DNA of 64,000 bases from JAPSGM01 sp963777045 (GCA_963777045.1 CAVZPD010000028.1:1-64000), one strand, 5' to 3'; counted from the first letter of the stretch, positions 9,335-18,378 are shown. Notes: generated from the sequence alone by a model not told the origin. A program made the numbers and translations.

Positions 9335-9382
9335 CGAGGGCGAGGGCGAGGGCGAGGGCGAGGGCGAGGGCGAGGGCGAGGG
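9335..9382. repeat. (CGAGGG)8 tandem repeat
   Basis: Eight perfect tandem copies of the hexamer CGAGGG lie between the palindrome array and the flavin reductase gene, ending about 25 bp before its Shine-Dalgarno sequence. The repeat unit is a multiple of three and is likely slippage-prone. It lies outside the preferred reading frame of the downstream gene. Confidence 0.9.
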
Positions 9383-9419
9383 CCGGGGCCCCGGCATGGA
9401 CCATGCTCGGGAGGGATGC

Positions 9420-9965
9420 ATGGAACTGCCACGCGTGCTGGGGATCGCCGGCAGCCTGCGCGCCGGCTCGTACAACCGCCTGTTGCTCGAGGCGGCCACC
9501 GAGGCGCTGCCCGAGGTCGACTGGACGATCGCCCGACTCCGCTCGATCCCGCCCTACGACGCCGATGTCGAGGCGCGCGGCCTGCCGCCCGCGGTCCGGC
9601 AGCTGAAGGACCAGGTGGCCGATGCGGATGCCATCGTCATTGCCACGCCGAACTACAACAACTCGATCCCGGGCGTGCTGAAGAACGCGATCGACTGGGC
9701 TTCGCGGCCGGCGATGGCGTCGCCGCTGGTCGACAAGCCGGTCCTGATGATGGGCGCCTCGCCTGGCCGGGGTGGAGCTCTCAGCGCCATCGAGGACCTG
9801 CGAAAGGTCCTGTTGGCAACGCTCGCGAAGCCGCTCGACGCGGTGGTGTCGGTGCCCGCCGTCCGCGATCGGCTCATCAACGGCCTGCCGGATCCCCAGC
9901 TCCGGCAGGAGCTGCGCGGCGCATTGGCGCAGCTCCCGGTCAAGCGCCTCGCGGCCGTGGGGTAG
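9420..9965 (+). CDS. NADPH-dependent FMN reductase family protein
   Basis: This 181-residue flavodoxin-fold protein has the phosphate-binding loop GSLRAGSYNRLLL near the N-terminus and the family motif TPNYNNSIPGVLKNAIDW around residues 78-95, which contacts the flavin. Such enzymes reduce flavins, quinones or chromate with NAD(P)H in the cytosol. The ATG at 9420 is preferred because a GGGAGGG ribosome-binding site lies 5-6 bp upstream; an upstream ATG at 9396 has none. It is convergent with the DMT transporter gene, 12 bp apart. Confidence 0.85.
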   Translation: MELPRVLGIAGSLRAGSYNRLLLEAATEALPEVDWTIARLRSIPPYDADVEARGLPPAVRQLKDQVADADAIVIATPNYNNSIPGVLKNAIDWASRPAMASPLVDKPVLMMGASPGRGGALSAIEDLRKVLLATLAKPLDAVVSVPAVRDRLINGLPDPQLRQELRGALAQLPVKRLAAVG

Positions 9966-9977
9966 CCGTCCCCGGCT

Positions 9978-10961
9978 TCAGTCAGGGCGTGGGGCCGTCG
10001 GCCCGGGTGCCGGGCGTTGGACCAGCAGCGCAGCTCCCAGGATCACCATCCCGCCAATCGCCTGTGCCGGGGTGAGCGTCTGCGCCAGGACCGCGGCGGC
10101 GAGCAGGGCGCCGGCCACCGGCTCCAGGAGCATCAGGACGGCGGTCCGAGTCCCACCCAGCCGGCGCACGCCGCGCAGCAGCCAGACCTTCGCGGCCGCC
10201 GCGCCAAGCAGGCCGGCAACGATGACGGCCGCCCACGCCTCCGGGTCATGGACCCAGGTGAGGAGGCGGCCACCCGGCGCCTCGAGGAGCACGGCGACGG
10301 TGCCGGCCAGCAGCGCCCCGCCGCCAAGCATCAGGGCGGTGGCCTGCTCGGCCGGAACGCGGGTGTAGCCGGAGCGGGACACGACCAGGTAGCCCGCCTG
10401 GCAGGCGGCAGCTGCCAGCGCCCACGCCAGGCCCAGCGGAGTGAGGCTGACGTCGGCGACCTGGCCCCACAGCACCAGCGCGACGCCGGCGGCTGCGAGA
10501 AGGAGCCCCAGCGCGCGCCAGCGGGTGAGCACCTCGCGTCCGATCAGCACCGATGCCGCCGCCACGAGCATCGGGTAGGTGAAGTAGATGGCGAGCACGA
10601 GGGCGACTGCCATCTCGCCGTACGCGGCGAAGAGGACCAGGTTCAGGGTGGCGTTGGCGACCATGGCGCAGGCCAGCATCGCCTTCTCACGCGCCGGCAG
10701 CGAACGGAGGACGACATGCGTCGACGGTCGCAGGACGAGCAGGAGGCTGAGCAGACCGGCGCCGACCAGCGCACGCAGGGTCACGAAGGTGGCAGATCCC
10801 ATTCCCGCCCGATAGGCGATCCCGGCGAGGGTGCCGAGGGTGGAGAAGGCGAGGGCCGCGGCGACAACCATCGCTGCGCCCCGGAGCGTGGGCGAGGGGC
10901 GCAGGACCAGGGACCGCCACGCCTGCGGAAGCAGCTTCAGCGCGGGGCCGGCCGTGGTCAC
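9978..10961 (-). CDS. EamA/DMT-family transporter
   Basis: This 327-residue membrane protein has ten predicted helices arranged as two EamA repeats (about residues 28-160 and 172-315), the usual layout of drug/metabolite transporter permeases. Typical repeat-end signatures are visible (FTYPMLVAAASVLIGREVLT and VLMLLEPVAGALLAAAVLAQTLTPAQ). The substrate is unknown; amino acids or other small metabolites are common for the family. It appears to be monocistronic. Confidence 0.85.
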   Translation of the reverse strand: MTTAGPALKLLPQAWRSLVLRPSPTLRGAAMVVAAALAFSTLGTLAGIAYRAGMGSATFVTLRALVGAGLLSLLLVLRPSTHVVLRSLPAREKAMLACAMVANATLNLVLFAAYGEMAVALVLAIYFTYPMLVAAASVLIGREVLTRWRALGLLLAAAGVALVLWGQVADVSLTPLGLAWALAAAACQAGYLVVSRSGYTRVPAEQATALMLGGGALLAGTVAVLLEAPGGRLLTWVHDPEAWAAVIVAGLLGAAAAKVWLLRGVRRLGGTRTAVLMLLEPVAGALLAAAVLAQTLTPAQAIGGMVILGAALLVQRPAPGPTAPRPD

Positions 10962-11045
10962 GGCCTGAGGGTGCTGGGCACGACATCGCCGGTCAAGCGG
11001 CCATGCGGCCCCAACCGTTCGCCAACTGGCCCCGGCAATCGGCCC

Positions 11046-11504
11046 CTAGGCGCCTGGCTTCACGACCATCAGCACGATGATGACGACCACGATCAGGGCC
11101 AGCAGTGCGCCGTAGAGGCGGCCGCGCCTGCCCAGCGCGACGAATTCCCCCGACTCGGGCCCATCGGTCTCGTAGGCCCGGATCTGGCGTGACAGCGTGG
11201 GCGTGTAGAGCGCGAAGCCGACCACGGCCAGGGCGATGTAGAGCCCGATCGAGGCGGCGACCCAGGCCGTCTCGAACTCCCACGGCCCCATGAGCACCAT
11301 CAGCACTCCCACCACGCCGATGGCGATGTACGCGGGATTGGCGACCCGGTCGTCCAGGAACTTCACGCCGCGCAGTGTCCAGCCGAGATGCTGGGGCTGC
11401 CCGGCGGCGCGTGCCAGCCAGATGCCATAGGTGATGTTCGCGCCCACGGCCACGATGGCCAGCAGGACGTGCGCGACCTTCAGCCACGGGTAGAGATCGA
11501 ACAT
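11046..11504 (-). CDS. DUF2269 family integral membrane protein
   Basis: This 152-residue protein has four hydrophobic helices. The first contains the conserved WLKVAHVLLAIVAVGANITYG, typical of DUF2269. A conserved His sits in helix 1. Family function is not established. The ATG at 11502-11504 is chosen because the upstream in-frame region overlaps the divergent cupin promoter and shows no conservation-like pattern. It is divergent from the cupin gene at 11574. Confidence 0.75.
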   Translation of the reverse strand: MFDLYPWLKVAHVLLAIVAVGANITYGIWLARAAGQPQHLGWTLRGVKFLDDRVANPAYIAIGVVGVLMVLMGPWEFETAWVAASIGLYIALAVVGFALYTPTLSRQIRAYETDGPESGEFVALGRRGRLYGALLALIVVVIIVLMVVKPGA

Positions 11505-11573
11505 GCGGCCATCCCTCGTAGGAGACGTAGAATCTCGATTCCGAACGTCAGCATAGTCAGGAGGCCAATTTCG

Positions 11574-11939
11574 ATGCGGATCGCACGAGCCAGCGAGGTC
11601 GCCAGCACCCCCATGGAAGCGGAGCACTTCAGTGGACCAGCTCGACGGCAGGACTTCGGGCGCCTGGAGCAGCCCCCGCTCTCGCCGCTCGTGGTCAGCT
11701 TCGAGTCGGGCGCCCGAACCAGCTGGCACCGGCATGGCGACGGGCAGATCCTGTTCGTGCTGGAGGGGCGAGGCCGGGTCGGGGCGCGCGGCGAAGCGGC
11801 CAGCGAGATCGGACCCGGTGACTTCGTCCATGCCCCCGCGGGGGAGGAGCACTGGCATGGCGCGGCCGAGGGGGCCGACATGCGCCACATCGCGCTCTCC
11901 TTCGGCGATACGGAGTGGCTCGAGCCGGTCGAGGAATGA
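11574..11939 (+). CDS. Cupin domain protein
   Basis: This 121-residue single-domain cupin contains motif 1 with metal-type residues (SWHRHGDGQILFVLEGRGRV, residues about 50-70). Motif 2 follows (GDFVHAPAGEEHWHGA, about 84-100). The two histidines plus a glutamine/glutamate and a later histidine could bind a divalent metal. The substrate is unknown. A strong AGGAGG ribosome-binding site lies about 9 bp before the ATG at 11574. It is followed 43 bp later by an O-methyltransferase gene on the same strand, so the two may act on one small-molecule pathway. Confidence 0.85.
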   Translation: MRIARASEVASTPMEAEHFSGPARRQDFGRLEQPPLSPLVVSFESGARTSWHRHGDGQILFVLEGRGRVGARGEAASEIGPGDFVHAPAGEEHWHGAAEGADMRHIALSFGDTEWLEPVEE

Positions 11940-11982
11940 TGACGCTCGGCGAGCTGCGCGCCGCCGTCTGAAGGAGGGCCAG

Positions 11983-13035
11983 ATGCGCTACGGGGTCGCC
12001 GCCACCAACCCGGCCGAGTGGGCATTGCTGGCCACGGGCATGGCGCCAAGGGCCATGTTCGAGGGCTACGCGCCGGCTTACGCGCGCGCCCTGGTGCTGG
12101 CCACCGAGCTGGGCGTCTTCGAGGCGCTCGCCTCCGGCTCACGCACGACCGACGAGGTTTCCGCCGCCTGCGGGACCGATGCACGGGCCACCAGCAAGCT
12201 GCTCGACCTCCTGGTCGCGATGCGCTACCTGCGGCGCGGCGGCGATGCCTACCGGCTCACGTCGGACAGCCGTCGATTCCTGCTGGCCGATGCGGCCGGG
12301 TCGATTCGCGACATGGTGCTCATGAAGCGCCTCGAGTGGCGCTGGCTGGAGGGCCTGGACGACTTCCTCCGCACCGGGCGACCAGTGAAGGTCCACGAGG
12401 AGATGACCGACGAGGACTGGGGCGTCTACCAGCGCGGCATGCGCGCCCAGGCGAATCCTCCCGGCGCATTGATCGCGCGCTTCGTGCCGGTGCCGAAGGG
12501 GGCCCGCGAGATGCTGGACATCGGTGGATCGCACGGCCACTTCTCGGTCGAGATCTGCCGGCGCCACCCCGGGCTGCGGGCCACGGTGCTGGACCTGCCC
12601 CAGGCGGTGGAACACGCCGCGCCGATACTGGCGCGCGAGGGGATGGGGGATCGCGTTGTGCTCCGCGCCGGGGACGCCCTGACCGATGACCTGGGCGAGG
12701 CAGCCTACGACCTGGTCTTCATGTTCAGCCTCGTCCATCACTTCGACGATGGCGCCAACCGCGCGCTGGTGGCACGCTGCGCACGGGCGCTTCGTCCCGG
12801 CGGGATCCTGGCCATCGGCGACGTGATGCGTCCCGAGCCGGGCGCCAGGGCCCGTCAGCTCCCCGCGTTCTACGACCTCTACTTTGCCCTGATCAGCGAG
12901 GCCGGGCTGCCGAGCTTCGACGAGATTCGCGACTGGCAGGCGTCTGCCGGCCTGCAGCCGCGCCGCCGGACCCGGCTCCCGTTCTCGGAGGGCGTCGGCA
13001 TCCAGGCGGCCGTCAAACCGGCATCGGCCGCCTAG
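11983..13035 (+). CDS. SAM-dependent O-methyltransferase (acetylserotonin/CrtF-like)
   Basis: This 350-residue enzyme has an N-terminal winged-helix dimerisation domain (residues about 20-100) followed by a Rossmann methyltransferase domain. The SAM-binding loop LDIGGSHGHFS starts near residue 177. The family motif HHFDDGANRALVARCARALRPGG lies around residues 247-270 and contains a candidate catalytic His. Related enzymes methylate hydroxyl groups of aromatic or polyketide-like substrates. An AAGGAGG ribosome-binding site precedes the ATG at 11983. Its stop codon shares the CTAG with the convergent lipoprotein gene. Confidence 0.88.
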   Translation: MRYGVAATNPAEWALLATGMAPRAMFEGYAPAYARALVLATELGVFEALASGSRTTDEVSAACGTDARATSKLLDLLVAMRYLRRGGDAYRLTSDSRRFLLADAAGSIRDMVLMKRLEWRWLEGLDDFLRTGRPVKVHEEMTDEDWGVYQRGMRAQANPPGALIARFVPVPKGAREMLDIGGSHGHFSVEICRRHPGLRATVLDLPQAVEHAAPILAREGMGDRVVLRAGDALTDDLGEAAYDLVFMFSLVHHFDDGANRALVARCARALRPGGILAIGDVMRPEPGARARQLPAFYDLYFALISEAGLPSFDEIRDWQASAGLQPRRRTRLPFSEGVGIQAAVKPASAA

Positions 13036-14096
13036 GGCAGCTCGGCGCTGGCCAGGTAGACCTGCGTCCCCTTCGACGCAGTCGCGGTCCCGATCTCCAG
13101 GTAGTAGTCCAGGGTGCCGTCGCGGTAGACGAGCGCCGCGTCCCAGCACCGGCCGTCGACCGGGAAGTCGTCCTGGGTGATGGCCGGCAGCTCACCGTCG
13201 CGGGTCCAGGTCACGCCATCGTCGCTAAAGGCGAGGCCGCGGTCCGTCAGGTCGCTGCCCGCGTAGACCATCGCGTAGCCGTCATCGGTCCGCACCACCC
13301 GGGGCCGGTCGAGGCGGCCCTGCTCCCAATCGAGCTCGCCGGTCAGCACCGGTTCGTCGCGCTTGGTCCAGGTCACGCCGTCGGCCGAGGTGGCCATGGC
13401 GATCACGCCGTTGCCGTTCGGTGCGTCGAAGCCGGCGTAGTACATGGCGTAGCCGTCGTCGGTCTGGACCACGCTGGGCCAGTGCACGCCTCCTGCGTCG
13501 AAGCTGCCCTCCGCGCCGGGCTCCAGGATCGGGTCTGGATCGATCGTCCACGGACCCTCGGGCGCCGGCGCGGTCGCCCTCCCCAGCACCCACGGCTTGA
13601 TGGTGCTGACGGTTTCGAAGATCAGGACCCAGGTCCCATCCTCGGCCAGAAAGCCGGTGGAGACGTCCGCGCCGGCAGTGTCGAAGGGGACCTCGTCGCT
13701 GGTCAGGACCGGCTCCGCCGGGTCGAGGGCCCACGTCTGCCCGTCGGTGGAGGCCAGGTGCGGAATCTGGACACGGCCGGGCCACGCCGTGAAGACGTTC
13801 GCGAACATGTGGAGCACGCCGTCCGCCTCGATCACGGCCCCGGGGTTGATGTAGGCCTCGTCGATCGCTGTCATCTCGCGGCTGACCGTGGGCTGGTCCG
13901 AGGCGAAGGTGAACTGCGTCGTCGGCGACATCGGCTCGGCGGATTCGGCCAGGCTCGGCTCCCGGCTCCCAGGTGTTGTGGGATCGGAGCCTGTGGTCGA
14001 CGGTTGGCCGGCGCTGCAGGCGGTCAGGAGCATGGCGCCGGCGACGAAGCCGGGTGCCAGCCGGTTCAGGCGAGAGCGGACGGGGTGCGCGTGCAT
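13032..14096 (-). CDS. Propeller-fold lipoprotein (GH43-like)
   Basis: This 354-residue exported lipoprotein has a signal peptide ending in the lipobox LLTAC (Cys about residue 27). A Ser/Thr/Pro-rich linker follows, then a five-bladed-propeller-like domain with recurring blade sequences (TSADGVTWTKRDEPVL, FSDDGVTWTRDGELP, ASTDGQTWALDPAEP). The layout resembles GH43/GH32-type sugar-binding propellers, but the catalytic acid set cannot be placed with confidence, so enzymatic activity is uncertain. It is divergent from the MarR gene at 14189, which might regulate it. Confidence 0.75.
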   Translation of the reverse strand: MHAHPVRSRLNRLAPGFVAGAMLLTACSAGQPSTTGSDPTTPGSREPSLAESAEPMSPTTQFTFASDQPTVSREMTAIDEAYINPGAVIEADGVLHMFANVFTAWPGRVQIPHLASTDGQTWALDPAEPVLTSDEVPFDTAGADVSTGFLAEDGTWVLIFETVSTIKPWVLGRATAPAPEGPWTIDPDPILEPGAEGSFDAGGVHWPSVVQTDDGYAMYYAGFDAPNGNGVIAMATSADGVTWTKRDEPVLTGELDWEQGRLDRPRVVRTDDGYAMVYAGSDLTDRGLAFSDDGVTWTRDGELPAITQDDFPVDGRCWDAALVYRDGTLDYYLEIGTATASKGTQVYLASAELP

Positions 14097-14173
14097 CGGT
14101 CCTCCGGGATCGGGCTGGTCAGTCGGTTTACTTCCGCAGATTCGTATCTACTATTACGGTTACGTAGCAATCG

Positions 14174-14188
14174 AGGTTCATCGAACCT
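14174..14188. promoter_or_regulatory. Inverted repeat AGGTTC-N3-GAACCT
   Basis: The 6-bp arms AGGTTC (14174-14179) and GAACCT (14183-14188) abut the GTG start of the MarR-type gene. The repeat could be the operator for autorepression or a hairpin masking the start. It also lies between the divergent regulator and lipoprotein genes. Confidence 0.45.
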
Positions 14189-14674
14189 GTGCCCGAGTCG
14201 CGCCCGAAGCGCCTGACCCTGCTCTACCAGCTCTACCTGGTGAGCCAGGCATCCCGCAGCGTGGTGAAGCGGTCGCTGACGGGGAGCGGCATGAGCGGCG
14301 AGGAGTACGCGCTCTACTCCTACCTCTACGCGAACGGGGCTCGCACGCTGAGCCAGGGGGCGCATGACATGGCGATGCCGCTGACGACCCTCGCAACGCT
14401 GCTGCATGCGCCGGTTGGGCGCGGCGATATCGCCCGGCGACCACACCCGCGCGACGGCCGAGCCCGGCTGCTGAGCCTGACCGATGCGGGTCGCGCGCGG
14501 CTGGATGCGGCCATGCCGGCCTTCAGCGCCGGCTACCGGACCATCCTCGCCGAGCTCGAGGCGCAGGGCGCCGATGTCGAGGCGCTCTACGCGGCGCTTG
14601 GCGAGCTTCGGAGCGCCATGGACGCGGCGGCGGCGCGGCTCGAGGCCGGGGAGCCGGCGAGCGACGCCGGTTGA
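14189..14674 (+). CDS. MarR-family transcriptional regulator
   Basis: This 161-residue winged-helix protein has the fold pattern of MarR regulators: an N-terminal dimerisation helix (LTLLYQLYLVSQASR), a helix-turn-helix region (SQGAHDMAMPLTTLATLLHA) and the wing RRPHPRDGRARLLSLTDAG. The GTG at 14189 is the only start that keeps the first helix. It is divergent from the propeller lipoprotein and convergent with the ABC exporter operon, so its target could be either itself or the lipoprotein gene. Confidence 0.8.
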   Translation: MPESRPKRLTLLYQLYLVSQASRSVVKRSLTGSGMSGEEYALYSYLYANGARTLSQGAHDMAMPLTTLATLLHAPVGRGDIARRPHPRDGRARLLSLTDAGRARLDAAMPAFSAGYRTILAELEAQGADVEALYAALGELRSAMDAAAARLEAGEPASDAG

Positions 14675-14685
14675 GCCGGCCCGGA

Positions 14686-15459
14686 CTAGGAGGAGGTCCG
14701 CCGCCGATACAGGTAGAGCGAGAGGGGAAACGCCACGACGGTGATGCCCACCGACCAGGCGAGCGCAGGCAGGAGGTCCGGCCCGCCGGAGCCGCCGAGC
14801 ACGAAATCGCGCACGGCGTTGATGGTCAGCGTCATCGGCTGGACCTCGGCGAAGGCCTGCAGCCAGGAGGGCATGGTGTCGGTCGGCACGAAGGCGGACG
14901 AGGCGAAGGTGAGCGGGAAGATCGTCAGGAAGATGAGGCCCTGGATCGCCTCCGGCGTCCGCACGAACGCCCCGAGTGCCACGCCCACCCACGACAGCGA
15001 GAAGCCGAAGGCGAGCAGCACGCCGTAGGCGGCCAGCATGTGCCAGAGGCCCCCCTCCGGCCTGAAGCCGACCAGCAGGCCCACCACCGTCATCACGGCG
15101 ATCGCGAGCATCCCGCGCAGCAGGTCGGTAAAGGTCCTCCCCGTGACGACGGCAGACTGCGACATCGGGAGCGAGCGGAACCGATCGATCATGCCCTTGG
15201 TCAGATCGTTGGCGAGCAGTGCGCCGGTGTAGACGGCGGCGAAGACGATCGTCTGGACGAAGATGCCCGCCATCAGGTAGTTGACGTAGCTTGTGCCCTG
15301 GATCCGGATCGCACCGCCAAAGACGTAGCGGAAGAGCAGCACGAACATGATGGGCTGCAGGGTCACGTCCAGGAGCAGCTCGGGCGTGCGCCGGATGTGG
15401 AGCAGGTTGCGCCGCACCATCTCGATCGCATCGGCGAACCACCAGCGCAGCCGGCTCAC
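14686..15459 (-). CDS. ABC-2 type exporter permease (DrrB-like)
   Basis: This 257-residue membrane protein has six predicted helices and the ABC-2 signature region (GLIFLTIFPLTFASSAFVPTDTMPSWLQAFAEVQPMT) that marks DrrB/NodJ-like permeases. Its start overlaps the stop of the ATPase gene at 15456-16439 by 4 bp, so the pair forms one exporter. DrrAB-type systems export antibiotics or lipids; the substrate here is unknown. Confidence 0.88.
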   Translation of the reverse strand: MSRLRWWFADAIEMVRRNLLHIRRTPELLLDVTLQPIMFVLLFRYVFGGAIRIQGTSYVNYLMAGIFVQTIVFAAVYTGALLANDLTKGMIDRFRSLPMSQSAVVTGRTFTDLLRGMLAIAVMTVVGLLVGFRPEGGLWHMLAAYGVLLAFGFSLSWVGVALGAFVRTPEAIQGLIFLTIFPLTFASSAFVPTDTMPSWLQAFAEVQPMTLTINAVRDFVLGGSGGPDLLPALAWSVGITVVAFPLSLYLYRRRTSS

Positions 15460-16439
15460 GACGACACCTCCGACGGGACCGATGCGTCCCCGTCGCGGCC
15501 GCCCCCGTCCCCGATCGACTCGCCGGTGAGCGACAGGAAGACCTCGTCCAGGGTTGGGCGCCGGAAGCCGATGTCATCCACGCTCACGCCCGCGGCATCC
15601 AGTTCGCGGACTGCGCGCGTCAAGACCCCCTCGTGCGCGCGGACCGGAACGCTGACGTGCCGCCGCTCGCGGTCCACCAGCGGATCCTCGTCGGCGAGCC
15701 GCTGGAGCACCGCGGCGGCGTCATCGAGGGCGCCACCCTCGCTCACCTCGACCTCAAGACGCTCGCCGCCGGTGCGCCGCTTCAGCTCGTCGGCGGTCCC
15801 GCGGGCGATGACCACGCCATGGTCGATCACAGCGATGTCGTCTGCCAGCCGATCCGCCTCTTCCAGGTACTGCGTCGTCATCAGGAGGGTGGTACCGCCG
15901 CGTGCCAGGTCGCCGATGAGGTCCCACATCGAGAGGCGGCTGCGGGGATCGAGCCCGGTCGTCGGCTCGTCGAGGAAGATGACCGGGGGGCGGGCCACCA
16001 GGGCGGCCCCGAGGTCGAGCCGCCGTCGCATCCCGCCCGAGTAGGTCTTCACGATCCGGTCGGCCGCGTCGTCGAGGTCGAACCGCCGCAGTAGCTCGCC
16101 GGTGCGGGCCTTCGCCTCGCGAGGGGGGAGACGGTAGAGGCGGCCGACCATCTCCAGGTTCTCCCGTCCGGTGAGCAGCTCGTCGAGCGCCGCGTACTGT
16201 CCCGCCAGACCGATCTTCTGCCGGACCTGGCCCGGATGGGCGAGGACGTCGATGCCCGCCACCGAGGCGCGTCCGCTGTCCGGCTTGATGAGCGTCGTGA
16301 AGATGCGCACCGCGGTGGTCTTGCCGGCGCCATTCGGCCCCAGGACGCCAAGGATCGAGCCCTCCGCGGCGTCGAGGTCGAGGCCACGGAGCGCGTGGGT
16401 CTTGCCGAAGTGCTTGTGGAGGCCCTCGGCCTCGATCAT
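15456..16439 (-). CDS. ABC transporter ATP-binding protein (DrrA-like)
   Basis: This 327-residue ATPase contains Walker A GPNGAGKTT, the signature YSGGMRRRLDLGAAL, Walker B VIFLDEPTTGLDP, and the DrrA-family C-terminal extension (about residues 235-327) typical of daunorubicin-resistance-type exporters. The ATG at 16437-16439 (MIEAEGLHKHFG) is preferred; a GTG five codons upstream is an alternative. It energises the permease encoded immediately downstream. Confidence 0.9.
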   Translation of the reverse strand: MIEAEGLHKHFGKTHALRGLDLDAAEGSILGVLGPNGAGKTTAVRIFTTLIKPDSGRASVAGIDVLAHPGQVRQKIGLAGQYAALDELLTGRENLEMVGRLYRLPPREAKARTGELLRRFDLDDAADRIVKTYSGGMRRRLDLGAALVARPPVIFLDEPTTGLDPRSRLSMWDLIGDLARGGTTLLMTTQYLEEADRLADDIAVIDHGVVIARGTADELKRRTGGERLEVEVSEGGALDDAAAVLQRLADEDPLVDRERRHVSVPVRAHEGVLTRAVRELDAAGVSVDDIGFRRPTLDEVFLSLTGESIGDGGGRDGDASVPSEVSS

Positions 16440-16527
16440 CAGGCGTGCGGTCACGGGACGCCGAATGGTAGCGGCCCTGGCAGACGTGCGCATACCCGCC
16501 GAGAAGCCGAGCGCGGACGCCCTGTCG

Positions 16528-17931
16528 CTAGGCCAGCGAACCCAGCCGGTGCAGCTTCAGGAAGTTCGTCGAGGCCGCGCCGAACGGGATGGACGCGACC
16601 AGCACCACGGGGCTACCGGCGCTCAGGCCGGCCGCGAGCAGGGAGCGATCGAGGAGTGCGAGCATCTGGTCGGTGTCGGCAGGGGCGGCCGCGTGGACCG
16701 GCGCCACCGAACGGAGGAGGGCCATGCGCCGCACGACGGCCTCGTCGGGGGAGAGGGCCGTGATGGGACAGCCGGGGCGCAGCCGCGCCAGGAGGCGTGC
16801 CGTCTGCCCGGTTCGGGTGAAGCAGGCGATGGCGCTCACCGGCATGCCGCCGCTGTTCCGTACCAGTTCAACCGCCGCGGCGGCGATGGCCGCTGCATCG
16901 CCCTCCACCGACGGCTCGCCTGAGCGATGTCCGCGTGCGAACGCCGGATCGGACTCCGCCGCCGTGCAGATGGCCGCGGCGGCCCTGGCCGCCAGGACCG
17001 GATAGGCGCCGATTGCCGTCTCGGCGGAGAGCATCACCGCATCGGCCCCGTCGAGGACGGCGTTGGCCACGTCGCTGGCCTCCGCGCGTGTGGGGCGGGC
17101 GGCGGCCACCATTGATTCCAGCATCTGGGTGGCGACCACGACCGGCACGCCGGCACTGATGCAGGCCTCGATCACGCGCTTCTGGATGAGCGGCACGTCG
17201 GCGAAGGGGATCTCGACGCCCAGGTCGCCGCGGGCCAGCATGAGCGCATCGGCCTCCTCGAGGATCGACGGCAGGTTGTCGACCGCCGCGCGCGTCTCGA
17301 TCTTGGCCATGATCGTTACCGCTTCAGCGCCCATCAGCGACCGGAGCTGCCGGATGTCGTCCGCGCGGCGCACGAAGGACTGGGCCACGTAGTCGGGGCG
17401 CAGCCGCAGCGCGGCAGGGAGGGCGGCGCGATCGCGCTCGGTGATCGCCGGCAGGCCGAGCCGCTCCGAGGGGACGTTGAGGCCGGAACCGGACCGCACC
17501 GTCCCACCGCGAACGACCTCGGCCGTCACGCGGCCGTCGCCGGCCGTCAGCACGCGCAGCTCCACGCCACCATCGGCGAGCATCAGGCGGTCGCCCTCGC
17601 CCACGTCCCCAGCGAGCCCAGGGTAGGTGATGCCAAGCTCGTGCGCCGCGGGGTCGCCGGCGAGCACGACGCGCTCACCGGTCTCCAGGTCGCGCTCGTC
17701 GCCGGGGATGGCCCGCAGGCGGATCTTCGGGCCTGGCAGGTCGGTCAGGATCGCCACGGTCCGCCCGGCCTGCAGCGCTGCCCGGCGCACCTCATCGGCA
17801 GCCGACTCATGCTCGGCGGCCGTGCCGTGCGAGAAGTTGAGGCGAGCGACGTCCATGCCGGCGTCGACCAGCTCGCCGGCCCGGTCACGTGAGGCGGGGC
17901 CGATGGTGCAGACCAGCTTGGTGCGGCGCAT
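16528..17931 (-). CDS. pyk: Pyruvate kinase
   Basis: This 467-residue enzyme converts phosphoenolpyruvate and ADP to pyruvate and ATP in glycolysis. The N-terminal motif MRRTKLVCTIGPAS is followed by the RLNFSHG active-site motif. The catalytic stretch TIMAKIETRAAVDNL carries the essential Lys and Glu, and MLARGDLGVEI carries metal ligands. A B-domain of about 100 residues and the C-terminal allosteric domain are present, giving full family length. It is monocistronic and divergent from the TfoX-like gene. Confidence 0.95.
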   Translation of the reverse strand: MRRTKLVCTIGPASRDRAGELVDAGMDVARLNFSHGTAAEHESAADEVRRAALQAGRTVAILTDLPGPKIRLRAIPGDERDLETGERVVLAGDPAAHELGITYPGLAGDVGEGDRLMLADGGVELRVLTAGDGRVTAEVVRGGTVRSGSGLNVPSERLGLPAITERDRAALPAALRLRPDYVAQSFVRRADDIRQLRSLMGAEAVTIMAKIETRAAVDNLPSILEEADALMLARGDLGVEIPFADVPLIQKRVIEACISAGVPVVVATQMLESMVAAARPTRAEASDVANAVLDGADAVMLSAETAIGAYPVLAARAAAAICTAAESDPAFARGHRSGEPSVEGDAAAIAAAAVELVRNSGGMPVSAIACFTRTGQTARLLARLRPGCPITALSPDEAVVRRMALLRSVAPVHAAAPADTDQMLALLDRSLLAAGLSAGSPVVLVASIPFGAASTNFLKLHRLGSLA

Positions 17932-18009
17932 GCCGCGAGCCTAGCATTGCGAACCGCCGGCATCGGTTGGCAGTAGGAAATGAACACGCACCATTGCGAG
18001 AGGAGAGCC

Positions 18010-18378
18010 GTGGACGGCCCGTGGCCCAAGACGTCCCCGCACCTGGTTGAGGCATTCCATGAGGTCGCCGCCGGTATCGAGGGAGTGGAGATCCGGAAGA
18101 TGTTCGGGTTCCCGGCCGCGTTCGTGAACGGGAACATGGCGTTCGGCATGTTCGGCGACTCGTACATGGTCCGGCTTCCGGAGGATGTTCGCTCGGAACG
18201 CCTGGCCGATGGCTGGTCGCTCTTCGAGCCGATGCCGGGCCGGCCGATGCGCGAGTACGTCGCGCTGCCCGCCGCCGTGGCCGCGAACCCCGCGGCGGCG
18301 AGGACGTGGCTCGAGCGGTCGGCGGCATTCGTCGCCGGCATGCCGCCGAAGCAGCCGAAGGCGCGAAAGCGACGTTGA
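18010..18378 (+). CDS. TfoX N-terminal domain protein
   Basis: This 122-residue protein consists of a TfoX N-terminal-like domain, recognisable from IEIRKMFGFPAAFVNGNMAFG-like sequence and SYMVRLPEDVR, followed by a basic tail (PKQPKARKRR). Stand-alone domains of this kind are widespread and of unclear function; they are not evidence for competence on their own. The GTG at 18010 has a good AGGAGAG ribosome-binding site, whereas an upstream ATG at 17980 has only a badly spaced one. Its stop overlaps a TTG start of the next gene. Confidence 0.8.
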   Translation: MDGPWPKTSPHLVEAFHEVAAGIEGVEIRKMFGFPAAFVNGNMAFGMFGDSYMVRLPEDVRSERLADGWSLFEPMPGRPMREYVALPAAVAANPAAARTWLERSAAFVAGMPPKQPKARKRR

